From Phaeosaccion multiseriatum (lineage: Eukaryota > Ochrophyta, other classes), in the NCBI GenBank assembly GCA_965112735.1, contig OZ218950.1, positions 2,542,001 through 2,606,000 on the forward strand: 64,000 bases of DNA. The letters run 5' to 3'. Positions 52,905 to 64,000 of this stretch are shown piece after piece. Under the pieces are notes generated by a model. That model did no database searches and had not been told where the DNA came from. It saw only the letters and a program-made list of their open reading frames with translations. The translations under genes were made by a program, and so were the position numbers. Position 1 is the first letter of the stretch; each line of letters opens with the position of its first letter.

Positions 52905-53575
52905 CAGGGGGGGAGGGAGGGAGGGAGGGAGGGAGGGAGGGAGGGAGGGAGGGAGGGAGGGAGGGAGGGAGGGAGGGAGGGAGGGAGGGAGGGAGGGAGG
53001 GAGGGAGGGAGGGAGGGAGGGAGGGAGGGAGGGAGGGAGGGAGGGAGGGAGGGAGGGAGGGAGGGAGGGAGGGAGGGAGGGAGGGAGGGAGGGAGGAAGG
53101 GAGGGAGGGAGGGAGGGAGGGAGGGAGGGAGGGAGGGAGGGAGGGAGGAAGGGAGGGAGGGAGGGAGGAAGGGAGGAAGGGAGGAAGGGAGGGAGGGAGG
53201 GAGGAAGGGAGGGAGGGAGGAAGGAAGGAAGGAAGGAAGGAAGGAAGGAAGGGAGGGAAGGAGAGAGGGAGGAAGGTACGGAGGAAGGAGGAAGGAAGGA
53301 AGTAGGGAAGTAAGGAAGTAAGGAAGGAAGGAAGGAAGGAAGGAAGGAAGGAAGGAAGGAAGAAAGAAAGGAAGGAAGGAAGGAAGGAAGGAAGGAAGGA
53401 AGGAAGGAAGGAAGGAAGGAAGGAAGGAAGGAAGGAAAGAGGGAGGGAGGGAGGGAGGGAGGGAGGGAGGGAGGGAACGAACGAACGAGCGAAGGAAGGA
53501 AGGAAGGAAGGAAGGAAGGAAGGAAGGAAGGAAGGAAGGAAGGAGGGAAGGAAGGGAGGGAGGGAGGCCTTAGGC
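52905..53575. repeat. (GGGA)n then (GGAA)n tetranucleotide arrays
   Basis: About 310 bp of GGGA (52908-53220) pass into about 340 bp of AAGG/GGAA with scattered variants. This intergenic block separates the GT2 promoter from the 3' end of the PZP gene. Confidence 0.96.
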
Positions 53576-54084
53576 GAACATGCCGAGAGAGAGGGAAGGA
53601 CTTGGATGACTTGATAAAAGACATGCTGTACGAGTTCATTGAGTTTAATCAAAAGCTGAAAGCGTATCTCGCCCCTACTACAGACACACACGGGCGATGC
53701 AGGCGAACGCAGCAGACACAGCGTTGGGCTGGTCCTGTTGATGTGCAGGCCCCTTCCCCCCAACCCCACCACACCATCACAGATGGCAGTCGATTTTACG
53801 CCCAGCCCCGCTGCACTGTGACGGGCGGTCTGAGCATGGCAGTACGCCTTCCGTCCGGTCCTTCCACAATGTGCAGGGCTCTGAGGACCAGCGTGCAGAT
53901 TGCAGTCGATGGCGTGGCAGGCACGGTAGGTGGGAGGGAGGGAGGGAAGGAAGGGAGGAAGGAAGGAAGGAAGGAAGGGAGGGAGGGAGGGAGGGAGGGA
54001 GGGAGAGAGGCAGGTAGGTAGGCAGGTAGGTGGGTAGGTAGGTAGAGACGGCATGAGTGGCTTGAGTTGAGGGTTGGATGGGAC
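53576..54084. other. Intergenic stretch downstream of the PZP gene
   Basis: Mixed sequence (53576-53925) then GGGA and GGTA arrays (53930-54050). A plus-strand frame here starts at TTG and runs into the repeats, so I do not call it. Confidence 0.5.
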
Positions 54085-55912
54085 TCAAGTCATCAAAGGC
54101 GTCAAGCTCAAGCTGCAAATGAAAAGCGCTTCATCAGGGGCATCGCATCTCGACACATGGCCGTACGTAAGAGGCTGGACCAAATACGTAAGAGGCTGGA
54201 CCAAATACGTAAGAGGCTGGACCAAATACGGAAGAGGCTGGACCAAATACGGAAGAGGCTGGACCAAATACGTAAGAGGCTGGACCAAATACGGAAGAGG
54301 CTGGACCAAATACGCGCGCACACACAAACTTACACACGCACACACACGCGCGCGCACATACACAAGCCCGCACGCATACACAAACGTACACACACACGCA
54401 CACACACGAACACACACACGTACGCACCTCTTGGGCTCTTGCTTGAGCAACAAGCACTTGGAGTCCTCCCAGGTGCGCTTGGCACGAGTGCCAAGCTCCT
54501 CTCGAAGCGCCACTTGTTTGCCCCCCCCTGCTGTACCACCAACGGCTGTACCACCGACTGCTGAACCACCAACTGCTGCAACACCAGCTGCCGTTTCACC
54601 ACCGCCAATGCTGCTGCTGTGGCTTGCACACACTACTCTCACCTCCAAGCGAGCCTCTTCCCGAGTAGCTGCAACGAGCTCCAGTAAAGCAGGAGAGAGG
54701 ACGGACCCAGCGGGGGTTGGAGCTGGGCCATTTTCAGGTCTGTCCTTCGCTGCTGCTGTACCACCAACTGCTTCAGCTGCTCCTGCTACAAATGAAACCG
54801 AAGCGCGGCCCGCCTTCGGAGTCGCCGCCGTCTTCGTCGCCTTCCAGCCAGAGAGTTCCATCGCACAGCTCGCATGAAATCGGACGGAGCAAGGGCGAGT
54901 ACTACCACCACCAGATGTGCTCAGACCTGAGTCGATGCCAGAGCAACCACCGTCAGTGCCACAGCTGCAATGTAAGAGGGCCCATTCCGGGTGTGGGGTA
55001 CTGTCACAAAACTCGCAGTGTTCACCCCCCCCTCCACTGCCATCCTCATTGGCATCACGGCTTTGGAGTTCCCCAATGAGTCTGCCAGAATGAACCTGGG
55101 CGAGCGAGTGATAGAGAGAGGGGGGGGGGGGGATGGAGAGAGAGAGTGTGTGTGTGTGTAGATAAGAGAGGGAGACAAGACCCTCTCCGCAGAGGCGGAA
55201 GTGGTCAGAGTGCCCCTTCTCGCTTGAGGAGAGAGAGGGGCTCGAAGAGGCACAAACGCACTTACGAAAAGGAATGTGTGTGTGTGTGGCGTCGCTCTGC
55301 TTCATCCTCACCCTAAGCCCTGCCCCCTTCTCTCACTCTCCCTCCCTCCCTCCCTCCCTCTCTCTCCCTCCCTCTTTCTCTCTCTCCCCCTCTCCCTCCC
55401 TCCCTCTCTCTCTCTTTCTCTCTCCCTCTCTCTCTCCCTCCCTCTTTCTCTCTCTCTCCCTCTCTCCCTCCCTCCCTCCCTCTCTCTCTCTCTCTCTCCC
55501 TCCCTCTCTCTCCCTCTTTCTCTCTTTCTCTCCCTCTCTATCTCTCTCGCCCTCCCTCTCTCTCTCTCCGCTGCTGCCTCGGTCTCAGAGCCTCTCCCCG
55601 TCACTCCGTCTCTCTGAATTGGAAGGGTGGTCAGCTCAGCAGACCCCCCCTCCCCGCCTTCCCTCCACACAAACACACTTGTAAGTCAACGACATATGCC
55701 ACAGTGGGTGGTATCTCGATGCCCACTAAAGTCAATGACCTTACACAAGAAGCCCCACAGTAGCCCAACCACAGCCCAACCACAGCCCGACATCAGCGTA
55801 CCTGGAACTGAAGTCGAATGCGGTGAGGACTTGCCAGTGCGCACAGAACATGCACGTACCGACGTGGACGAACCTCCATCACCCCTCCTGCTGTACCACC
55901 AACGGCTGTATC

Positions 55913-55948
<36 letters not shown>

Positions 55949-57673
55949 TTCTTGCACTGCCACAAGTGCCCCGCCTCTGAGCGGACACAACATGCATGCT
56001 CCCTTGACCGCGTCACTGTCCTTCTTCTTCTTCTTCTTCTTCCTCGCTGCTGCTGCTGATGAAGAGCTCCCCGCCCCACCCCCGCTCTGCTCTTGCTGCT
56101 GCTGCTGTTGTTGATGTTGTTGTTGTTGCATCACTAACTGCGGTGCTGCCCCTGTCGCCCCTGTCGCCCCTCCCGCTGCTCCCGCTGCTGCTGCCGTTGC
56201 TGCTGCTGCCGTTGCTGCTGCTGCCGTTGCTGCTGCTGCCGTTGCTGCTGCTGCCTGGCTCCGCTCCTCCTCCACCCCCTCACACCGCTGACAGAGCCAC
56301 GTAGCCAACTCAAGCTCCCTGGCCGCCTGCCCATAGACTCCGTAGCACTCCCGATGCACTCCCACTCTACACTTACAGCACACAAGCAGCCCCTGTGCCC
56401 GGTAGCACACTGCGCACACCTTGGCCATGCGCGCTCCCTCCACCCGAAGCCTCTTCCTCCTCGCGCGTTTGGACAAAGTCGGGCCTTCCCACCCACCCCC
56501 CCCCCCTCCTCCTCCTCCTCCTCCTCCTCCTCCTCCGTCGTTCTCCGAGCACTCTTCCTCCTCATCGGTGAACTCTTCATCCGCTGAAGAATCAGCGCTG
56601 CCCTCCACATCGCTGCTCCTCCCACTGCTGGTCATGTCTCCACCACCACCATCATTATCACCGTCGTCGTCAACATCTTCTCCTTCCTCGTCAGAGGAAA
56701 CGCCCCCAATTTGATCCTGATACTTCTTGAGCGTTAACCATGTCGGGCCCTCTCTCTCCCTTGTGAGCTGAACGAGACTGTAACCGTCCTCAAACTCGCA
56801 CCACACGTAGCCGGCGTCTCTCAGCAGCTTGCGCTCCTCTCTCTCCGGAGCCAGCTCTGGTCCACTCGACTTGGGGTTTAGTATTGGGTTGCAAGTGGGA
56901 GAGAGGGAGAAGGAGAGGGAGGGAGAGGGAGAGAGGGGGGAGGGGAGGGAGAGGGAAAGGCAGAGAGAGGGAGAGGGGGGGGGGAGGTACAACAGAGGAG
57001 GGGCGAGGATCTTAACGCGACATTCAATCGGCAGAATATCTTCATCTCATCTCTCACCTGGATCAGTCCCCGATACCACCTGAAGTTCGTGCCCCTCATC
57101 TTGAACTTGTGGTAGATGAATTGGTGCCCTTTGGAAGGCAACCCCAGCAAAGCAGGACGTCGATGGAGGACGAAGAGGACGATGAACAGGTGTGAGCCGA
57201 CAGAGAGGGAGGGCGCCATTTAGTGACAATCAACCAAACACAGATTCACAAGAATAAAGAATACCTTCTCGTCCCCTCTCTCTACTTCTCTTATTTACTC
57301 ACGCAGCTTCATTCCCTTATTCCTGTGTTTGTGTCTTTTTCTCTTCCTATGTCGTATGTCTTCCCTCTGTCTCCCCCTCCCTTTCCCTCCCCTCCCTTTC
57401 TCCCCCTCACCTTTGGAGTCTCGAGGCACCTTATTGACGCAACTTGGCCCCCCTGCTATTTTCTTCTTGCAGTCCTTGTGCTGAAGTGGAAGCGTGTGAG
57501 GAAGCATGGGCCATTAAGGGGGCGTTGAGTCTGTAAGAGGGGGGAGCCACGATGAAAGCTTGGCACCTTCTGCTCACCTCGCAGGACTGCGTACTCTTCC
57601 CGTTCTTATGATTGACCACGTTGACAATGCAGCATTCCCCACACACCCACTTGATACGAGCTGGTAGCGGCAT
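54085..57673 (-). CDS. PHD / extended-PHD (PZP) chromatin reader with N-terminal RanBP2-like zinc finger, 666 residues
   Basis: Six exons: 57578-57673, 57411-57480, 57058-57128, 55802-56869, 54428-55095 and 54085-54112; 2,001 nt, phases agree. The start is MPLPARIKWVCGECC. Residues 8-38 fit a RanBP2-type finger (WVCGEC ... N ... SCEHKDC) split over exons 1-2. Exon 3 and the start of exon 4 hold FIYHKFKMRGTNFRWYRGLI and VWCEFEDGYSLVQL, a small module I cannot name. A first PHD finger lies near residues 229-275 (KVCAVCYRAQGLLVCCKC, VHRECYGVYG, WLCQRCEG). The second half has GACMLCPLRGGAL, YVHVLCAL, HCEFCDSTPHPEW and VRFHASCAMELSGW, the zinc knuckle and atypical PHD of a PZP module. PZP modules in BRPF, JADE and AF10 proteins read histone H3 and DNA. 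Partners are unknown. The 28-nt last exon is the weakest part. Confidence 0.8.
54166..54312. repeat. Seven tandem 21-bp repeats in the last PZP intron
   Basis: CGTAAGAGGCTGGACCAAAT-type units repeat seven times at exact 21-bp spacing. Units 4, 5 and 7 have CGG in place of CGT. Sharp ends and little divergence indicate recent expansion. The block lies 54 bp upstream, in the sense direction, of the final exon. Confidence 0.95.
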
Positions 57674-57954
57674 GGTGCACAGAGAGGCGAAGCGTCCAAG
57701 GGAAAGTTGGGTAGAGGAGAAGGGAGGACCAATATCCTGAAATTCACACTTATTTCCATATTCTTCTTGCGTTACATTGTATCCTCCCTCCACCTCTTCA
57801 TCCTCCTCACCCTCCACCCTCCCTTTCCTCTCCTCGCCTCCCTCCACCCCTCCATCCTCCTCACCCTCTTCTAACCAGTACTTTTCTTCCACCTTCCCCC
57901 CCCTCCTCCTCCTCCTCCTCCTCCTCCTCCTCCTCCTCCTCCTCTCAGTCCTCC

Positions 57955-60900
57955 TCATCGCCTGGCCTGCTTCATCTTCTTCGCCAGACGCTCCTCTTCC
58001 CCAAATCCGACGCTGTACGCCGTGCTATCGCTCTCCATCTTCCTCCTGAGCAACTTCAGTCCAGCCAAGTTGGTCCCCACCACATCCTTTGCACTGTGCA
58101 GCTGCTGCCTCAGCTGCTGCCTCAGCTGGTCCAAGAGGTAGATCATGGTGTGATTAGAGACCATTTGAGCGTGATGCACGCGAACGAGGAAGGTGGCGCA
58201 GCGAGCCATCGACTCCACCTCCAGCCCTGTACATGTACATGTAGCGAGTCAGCATAGAAAGTAGAGAGAGGGAGAAGGGAGGGAGGGAGGGAGGGAGGGA
58301 GGGAGGGAGGGAGGGAGGGAGGGAGGGAGGGAGGGAGGGAGGGAGGGAGGGAGGGGAAGGGTCATGAGCGAATGGCATAAAAAAAGGAAGGGGGACTTCC
58401 AGTCTTTGACCTCCAGGAGGCACCAGAAAGCACATGACAGATGGCAGCAGATGACAGATGGCAGAGATGAGGGAGGAAGAGGAGGAAGGTGGATCAACAG
58501 AAAAACACAGCCCCTGCCCCGCGCACGCGCACACCCACATCCCAAACGCATACATACGCACGCACACATCCACACACGCACGCCACGCACGCACGCACGC
58601 ACACACGCACACACGCACACGCGCACCTCTCCAGAGCAACTCCACGAGAAAGCCTGTGAGGGCCTCGACATGGCTGAAAGACAACACAAGCAATGCCTGC
58701 TCCAGCTCCGGGGCCTGGAGAGGAAGGAGGCAGCGCAGGAAGAGAGGGGGAAGGGAGGGTGGAGAGAGGGAAGAGAGAGGACAGAATAGACACGGAAGGG
58801 AGGGAAGAGAAGGAAGAGAAAGAAGAGAAACAAGAGAAGGCAGATTGGAAGGTTGGTCATTCGTGAGGATTGGACTGAGTCGTGTGTGAGTGAGTGAGTG
58901 AGTGAGTGAGTGAGTGAGTGAGTGAGTGAGCTGAGTGAGTGAGTGATTGAGTGAGTGAGTGAGTGAGTGATTGAGTGAGTGAGTATTGAGTGAGTGGGTA
59001 AGTGAGTGATTGAGTGAGTGATTGAGTGAGTGAGTGGGTAAGTGAGCGAGTCCGCCAGGGCCTTTCTTCATAGTGCAAAGACACCCCAACCAAGATAACT
59101 CTCCAACCCCTCCACTGCCATCCTCTCCCTAACCCACCCACTGCCATCCCCTCTGACCAAACCCATCCACTGCCATCCCACGCACTGACCTTGATGGCCT
59201 GCAGAGTGCGCAGCATGTAGCGGAGGGGGGTGAGGTTGAGCAGGAGGGGGTTCGCCTTGCGAGTAGAAGGAGGGGGGGGCTGTCCCTTCTTCAGGGCCTC
59301 CTTGACGGTGTTGTTATAGGCCTTCTCTGCCTCCCTCTGCATCATGCGTACAGAGAGGGAAAGGGTGAGGGAGAGGGAGGGGAGGGAGGGAGGGAGGGAG
59401 GGAGGGAGGGAGGGTGGGAGGGAGGCAGGGAGGGAGCGAGGGAGGGAGGGAGGGAGGGAGGGAGGGAGGGAGGGAGGGAGGGAGGGAGGGAGGGAGGGAG
59501 CGAGGGAGGGAGGGAGGGAGGGAGGGAGGGGGGGGGGAGGGAGGGGGGAGGGAGAGGAGGGAGGAAAGGAAAGGAGGGAGGGGAGGGAGGGAGGGGATGG
59601 ATAGAGGGAGGGAGGGAGGGAAGGGGGGGGGGGGACAGGGAGGCAGGGGCTTTCAGTTTCGGTTATTTATCCCAACTAACGTCGAGACCGGATACCGATG
59701 CGCTGAAGATGGGGAAGACAAGGCCGTCGAGTCAATCCATCGACTGCCATCCACCCGTAGGAAGAGAGCAACCGACATTTGTAGGTGGGGCTACTGACGA
59801 AAGAGATTCAAACACGCACCCACGAATCCACCTACCCCGCTCATGCTCGCCTTCACTTTCTTCCTTACTCACTCACTCACTCACTCACTCACTCACTCAC
59901 TCACCCACTCACTCACTCACTCACTCACTCCCTTGCCTTCCTCTCTCCCTCCCTCACTTCCTCCCCGACGGACCTCTCTGGTGGCCAACTCGAGTGCCTC
60001 CATGAGCCTTTCCCCTGCCTTCACGGACTCCACACTCTTCTGCGTCGCCAGGCCTGACTCTGGCTGACCTCCCCCTGGAGCGCAAAGGGCGGCAGTTGGT
60101 GATACAGCCAGCAGCGGTTGGTGATTCAGCAAGCAGTAAAAGTAGCACAAGGAGGAACAACAGCAGCGGGGGCGGCGGCAAGACATTGACCAACCACCCA
60201 ACCCACCCACCCCTCACCCAGCCACCCAACCAGCCAACCAACCAACCCACCCACCCCTCACCCAGTCACCCAACCAGCCAACCAACCAACCCACCCACCC
60301 CTCACCCACCCACCCAACCAGCCAGCCAACCAACCCCTCACCCACCCCTCACCCACCCACCCAACCCAACCAACCCACCCACCCACCCACCCACCCAACC
60401 ACCCAACCAACCAACCCACCCACCCCTCACCCACCCACCCACCCAACCAGCCAACCAGCCAACCAGCCAACCAACCACCGCTGATCCATCCACCCACGTA
60501 TTCACCCATCCACACACTCACCCTCCCACCCACCCACCCACCCATCCAAACAACACCAAACCAACCAACCAACCAACCAACCAATAATCCAACCAGCGCC
60601 ACCTTACCTTCCTTCGCAGCCTGCATCCCCCCTTCTTTTGGTCCTCCCTCCCTGGCAAGGTCCGCCTCGAACATCGCCTCCAGCGCCTTCTCACGCTCCT
60701 CCTCCAGAAACACCATCTCCTTCAAGGGCGAGAGAAGAGAAGAGCGGGTCGACGGACGGACGAGGTGAGAGAGGAAGGGGGGGGGGGGTAGAGAGGGAGA
60801 GAGCGAGCATTGAACATCTGAATATCCGCTCCCACACGCGGAAGGATTTCCCCCGTAGATAGAAACTACACTGAAGCCAAGTCTTTCCTTAAACCCCCTC

Positions 60901-63867
60901 CCTCCCTCCCCTCTCCTCCCGTTCCCTCCCTCTCCCCCCTCTACCCACCTCTGTCCTACTCCACACCCTCAGACTTCGATCGTGCCCCGCCGTGAGCACG
61001 AAGCTTCCATCCCTGGACACATCAAGCCCCCAGATCTCTGCTCTATGCCCTCGTAGCTCTATGATCTGCTCAAAGTGATCGGCGTCCCAGTGCTTGAGTG
61101 TCTTGTCTTTGGACACGGAGAAGAGGTAGTGGGTACCTGGTTGCAACGGAGGGAGAGGGAGAGGGAGATGGAGGGAGGCAGAGAGTGGGAGAGAGAGAGA
61201 GAGAGAGCGGGAGAGAGAGCGGGGGAGAGACAGAGAGAGGGAGAGAGGGAGAGGGGGGGGGGAGAGAGAGCGTGGGAGAGAGTGGAAATTAGGAGAAGGA
61301 GAGATAGGCGTAAGCACTTAGTCTCCTTGTGAGGGGGATACACCAGAAACGAAGAAAAGACGACCAGCAAGGGGCCGGCTTGACCACTGCTTAGTATTTG
61401 CTACACATCTACTTGACATCTACCTGACATGTGCTTGACATGTGCTTGACATGTGCTTGACATCTGCCTAACAGGTGTGCCTGACCACTGCTGGACTCAC
61501 TCACCAGGGACGAATCGGAGGCCCATGACCGTGTCTTCGTGCGCGAGCATGGAGCGATGGCAATCGCCGAAGTCCAGGCCCCAGAGCTTTATAGTCTTGT
61601 CCGCGCTCCCTGTAGGAGGGAGGGAGGGAGGGAGGGAGGGAGGGAGGGAGGGAGGGAGAGAGGGGGGGAGGGAGGGAGGGAGGGACCACATACACATACG
61701 CATACACCACATTGTAAGGGGCAAGAGGTCAGAGAGAAGCCGAGCCCACATTTCCGATCGATACAAGCAGCTGGTAGCCGCAGCAGAGCGGACACACACG
61801 CATAAGCACCAACACATACGCACTCTCCTCCTTCCCTCCCCCTCCTGTTCCTCCCTCCCTCCCTTTCCTCGCTCCCGCCCTTCTTCCCTCCCATCCATCC
61901 CTCCCTCTCTCCCTCTGCTTCTACATCCTGCCCTAATCCCTTCCTCGTTCCCTCCCTCCGTCCGTCCCTCCTTCCCTGCTGTCCCTCCCTCCCTCCTTCT
62001 CTCCTTCGCTCCCTCCGTCCGTCCGTCCCTCCCTCCTTCCCTCTCTCCCTCCTTCCCTCTCTCCCTCCCTCCCTCTCTCCCTCCCTCCCTCCTTCCCTCT
62101 CTTCCGTCCCTCCCTACCAGTGGCGAGCATCTCCCCGTCGTCGGAGATGTCCATGGCCATGACGGGGAGCTTGTGTCCGTACAGAGAGAGGAAGAACTTG
62201 AGCGAATCGTCAAAGAACACCTTCACAGTGCAGTCCAAGAGGGCCACAGCCAGCAGCAGCTTGGAGCTGGGGAAGGAAGGAAGGAAGGAAGGAGGGGAGG
62301 GAGGGAGGGAGGGAGGGAGGGAGGGGGGAGGGGGCAGCAGGGGTGAGGAAAGAAAACGAGTCCTCCTCCCCCCGCCCCGCACACACGCACACACACTTTC
62401 ACTCCTTCCTTGCTTGGTATCATTCTGTGTATTCAACTCTCTCACTCACTCACTCACTCACTCGCTCACGCACTTACTCGTTCACTCACCCACCCCCTCA
62501 CTCACGCTCTCACGCTCTCACTCTCTCACTCACCCACTCACTCACTCACTCCAATCTCTTAGCCACTCCTTCCCTCCTTCCCTCCCTTTCTCCCTTCCTT
62601 CCTTCCTTCCTTCTTTCCTTCCTTCCTTCCTTACCTGTCCTTGTGTCTGCTGTAGCGCACACACAGCACGTCGTCGCTGGTCTTAAGGGTGCGTGTGTGC
62701 ACAAGCCCAAGGCCCCCCTGGGTCATCTCGAACTCCCAACACTTGACCTGAGGAGGCATTGAGAGAGAGTGTGTGTGCGAGGGAGAGGGTCAGAGAGAGA
62801 TCGGCGGGGGGGGAGACAGAGAGAGAGAGAGGGAGAGGGTCAGAGAGAGAGAGAGAGAGGGAGAGATAGAGAGAGAATGTGTTGAAGAGAGAGAGAGACA
62901 GAGAGTGGTGTGTGAGAGAAAGTAGGGGGTGTGGGGGAGGGAGGGAGTGAGTGAGTGAGTGAGGAAGTGAGGGAGAAGGGCGGTCTCACATTATCTTTGC
63001 TTGGAAGAGAGGAGGTGGGTAAGGTGAAAGGAGCAAGACACAAGTCAGACGTATAGCGGCCATCACAAGCATATGAGCCATCACTAGTCGGAGGCATATG
63101 GGGGGTCAGAGGCCCTACCCTACCCTACCCTACCCTACCCTACCCTACCCTACCCTACCCTTCGCTACTCCTGTCCCTACCTGGTTGTCTGCGCCCCCTG
63201 TGGCCATTCCCCTCCCGTCCGGCTTGACGTCGAGGCTCCAAATGGGTCCCTCGTGGGCAGCGTAGTCATGCAGTAGCTCTCCGCTGGACAGCTCCAGCAC
63301 TTGCAAGTTACCCTACACGCACACGGGCACAAGCACACGCACACACGCACACACGCACACATTTGTTCGCATTCATGCACCAAGAGACACACAGAGAGAG
63401 AGTAGAGGGGAGGGTAGGATGGCAGTGGATGGGGAGAGGCGAAGAGAGGAGGGGGGGGGGAGGGCAGAGGCAGGGGCAGGAGCAGTGAGGAGACTTGAGT
63501 TTCCAGAGCACCAATGGTGACATGTTTTTTACCCACAGACATTACCCTGAATACCCCTGGTACATGGCGTGATAAAAGCCCTCAGAAAAGGAGGGAAGAG
63601 AAGGAGGGATAAGAGATGGAGAGAGATATAGACACAGAGAGAGGGGGGGGGTGAGAGAAAGGGAGAAGGAGAGAGAGAGATGAGATGAGATGCAGCACGG
63701 CAGGAGACAAGAGACTTATTCATTCATTCTTTCCCGCGCTCACCGCTCACGACCACTCACCTGCTTGGTGCCAATGAACAGCTGGCGGTCTCCGGGGGCA
63801 AAGCTCAGGCACAGCCCAAAGCCGCATGCCGAAGTGCGTATGCAGTTTCGGGTCTTGGCATTCCACA
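57955..63867 (-). CDS. WDR3: WDR3/UTP12-like WD40 ribosome-biogenesis protein, C-terminal half (N-terminus beyond window)
   Basis: Exons seen: 63761-63867, 63181-63312, 62635-62747, 62118-62266, 61505-61609, 60949-61136, 60608-60719, 59974-60053, 59190-59336, 58627-58714 and 57955-58226; all phases agree. WDR3 (yeast Utp12/Dip2) belongs to the UTP-B complex of the small-subunit processome and works on 18S rRNA maturation in the nucleolus. Seen in order: WD repeats [115 protein letters not shown] and [15 protein letters not shown], then the helical UTP12 domain ([43 protein letters not shown]). About 497 residues are encoded here; the whole human protein is about 943. The intron upstream of 63867 continues off the window. 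The stop at 57955 lies 281 bp upstream of the PZP start. Confidence 0.92.
58880..59045. repeat. (GTGA)n array in a WDR3 intron
   Basis: Imperfect GTGA/GAGT tetranucleotides on the plus strand, so CACT in the transcript. Confidence 0.95.
59375..59640. repeat. (GGGA)n array in a WDR3 intron
   Basis: In the transcript this reads CCCT and lies next to the acceptor of exon 59190-59336. The donor side of the same intron (59920-59973) is GGGA-rich in the transcript. Confidence 0.95.
60180..60600. repeat. CCAACCAACC/CACCCACCC minisatellite in a WDR3 intron
   Basis: Irregular units of CCAACC, CACCC and CCTCACCCA over about 420 bp. In the transcript these read GGTTGG and GGGTGGGTGGG, and the latter can form three-layer G-quadruplexes. 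Confidence 0.9.
61617..61684. repeat. (GGGA)n array next to a WDR3 splice acceptor
   Basis: Begins about 8 bp from the end of exon 61505-61609, so the transcript has CCCT directly before the acceptor AG. Confidence 0.95.
63114..63160. repeat. (TACCC)n array
   Basis: Nine TACCC pentamers in a WDR3 intron. It resembles telomeric DNA only loosely (five bases, GGGTA on the other strand) and lies inside a gene. Confidence 0.95.
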
Positions 63868-64000
63868 CTATTGCGCAGGGGACGGAGGAGGGGAGATGGG
63901 AGAGGAGGGGAGGGGACAGGGGAGGGAGGAGGGGAGATGGGAGGGGAGGATTCAGGATAGTTCCACATCATCCACTGACGTATTCCTGCTCCTACTACTA

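Noticed and set aside
53602-54021. Plus-strand frame of 139 codons after the GGAA array
   Set aside because: Starts at TTG, runs into GGGA repeats and shows no recognisable domain.
57673-57958. Earlier PZP start codon at 57958 overlapping the WDR3 stop (ATGA)
   Set aside because: It would add only Arg and Glu repeat sequence and leave no 5' UTR. The ATG at 57673 directly precedes the zinc finger.
63114-63160. (TACCC)n as telomeric or interstitial telomere sequence
   Set aside because: The unit is five bases, only nine copies, and inside a WDR3 intron. It does not match TTAGGG or TTTAGGG.

Overview
This is nuclear DNA of a eukaryote. The genes carry many spliceosomal introns, mostly GT-AG with GTGAGT-like donors, and they encode eukaryote-only functions: a peroxisomal PEX6 ATPase, a ubiquitin-like-domain CTD phosphatase, a UTP12/WDR3 ribosome-biogenesis protein and a PZP chromatin reader. 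Coding exons are full of in-frame Glu, Gly, Ser and Gln runs, and introns are packed with tetranucleotide arrays and minisatellites. My best guess is a unicellular photosynthetic stramenopile, possibly eustigmatophyte-like. This is an inference from gene style and from one ASAF-like presequence; I could not run a search.

Layout: PEX6 (minus, C-terminus runs off the left edge) / Ser-Glu-rich intronless ORF (plus) / repeat-rich gap 9.2-11.9 kb / GYF-domain plus ABC-transporter fusion (minus, 11.9-18.8 kb) / UBLCP1 phosphatase (plus, 19.1-22.2 kb) / AP endonuclease (minus, 23.0-24.7 kb) / sirtuin-Nudix fusion (plus, 25.0-30.4 kb) / TPR-CS co-chaperone-like protein (minus, 31.4-35.1 kb) / giant EF-hand protein of about 2,571 residues (plus, 35.4-48.0 kb) / GT2 glycosyltransferase (minus, 49.3-52.1 kb) / triplicated promoter repeat and 0.7 kb of purine arrays / RanBP2-like zinc finger plus PZP protein (minus, 54.1-57.7 kb) / WDR3 C-terminal half (minus, 58.0-63.9 kb, runs off the right edge).

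Up to 52 kb the genes form four head-to-head pairs separated by 29-325 bp, alternating with convergent gaps of about 0.9-2.7 kb. This suggests shared bidirectional promoters. Splice phases were checked exon by exon. The sirtuin and Nudix domains, and the GYF and ABC domains, join in frame, so each pair appears to be one polypeptide.

The most interesting points are: (1) a Sir2 deacylase fused to a NUDT22/plant-NUDX9-type Nudix domain, pairing an enzyme that makes O-acyl-ADP-ribose with a candidate nucleotide-sugar or ADP-ribose hydrolase; (2) a GYF domain on an ABCC-like half transporter whose H-loop His appears to be Arg, behind a presequence-like N-terminus; (3) a PCNA-binding PIP box inserted inside an AP endonuclease; (4) introns with a purine 5' side and a complementary pyrimidine 3' side; (5) a dispersed 16-bp motif in introns and exons of several genes; (6) a three-copy hairpin-bearing repeat upstream of the glycosyltransferase.
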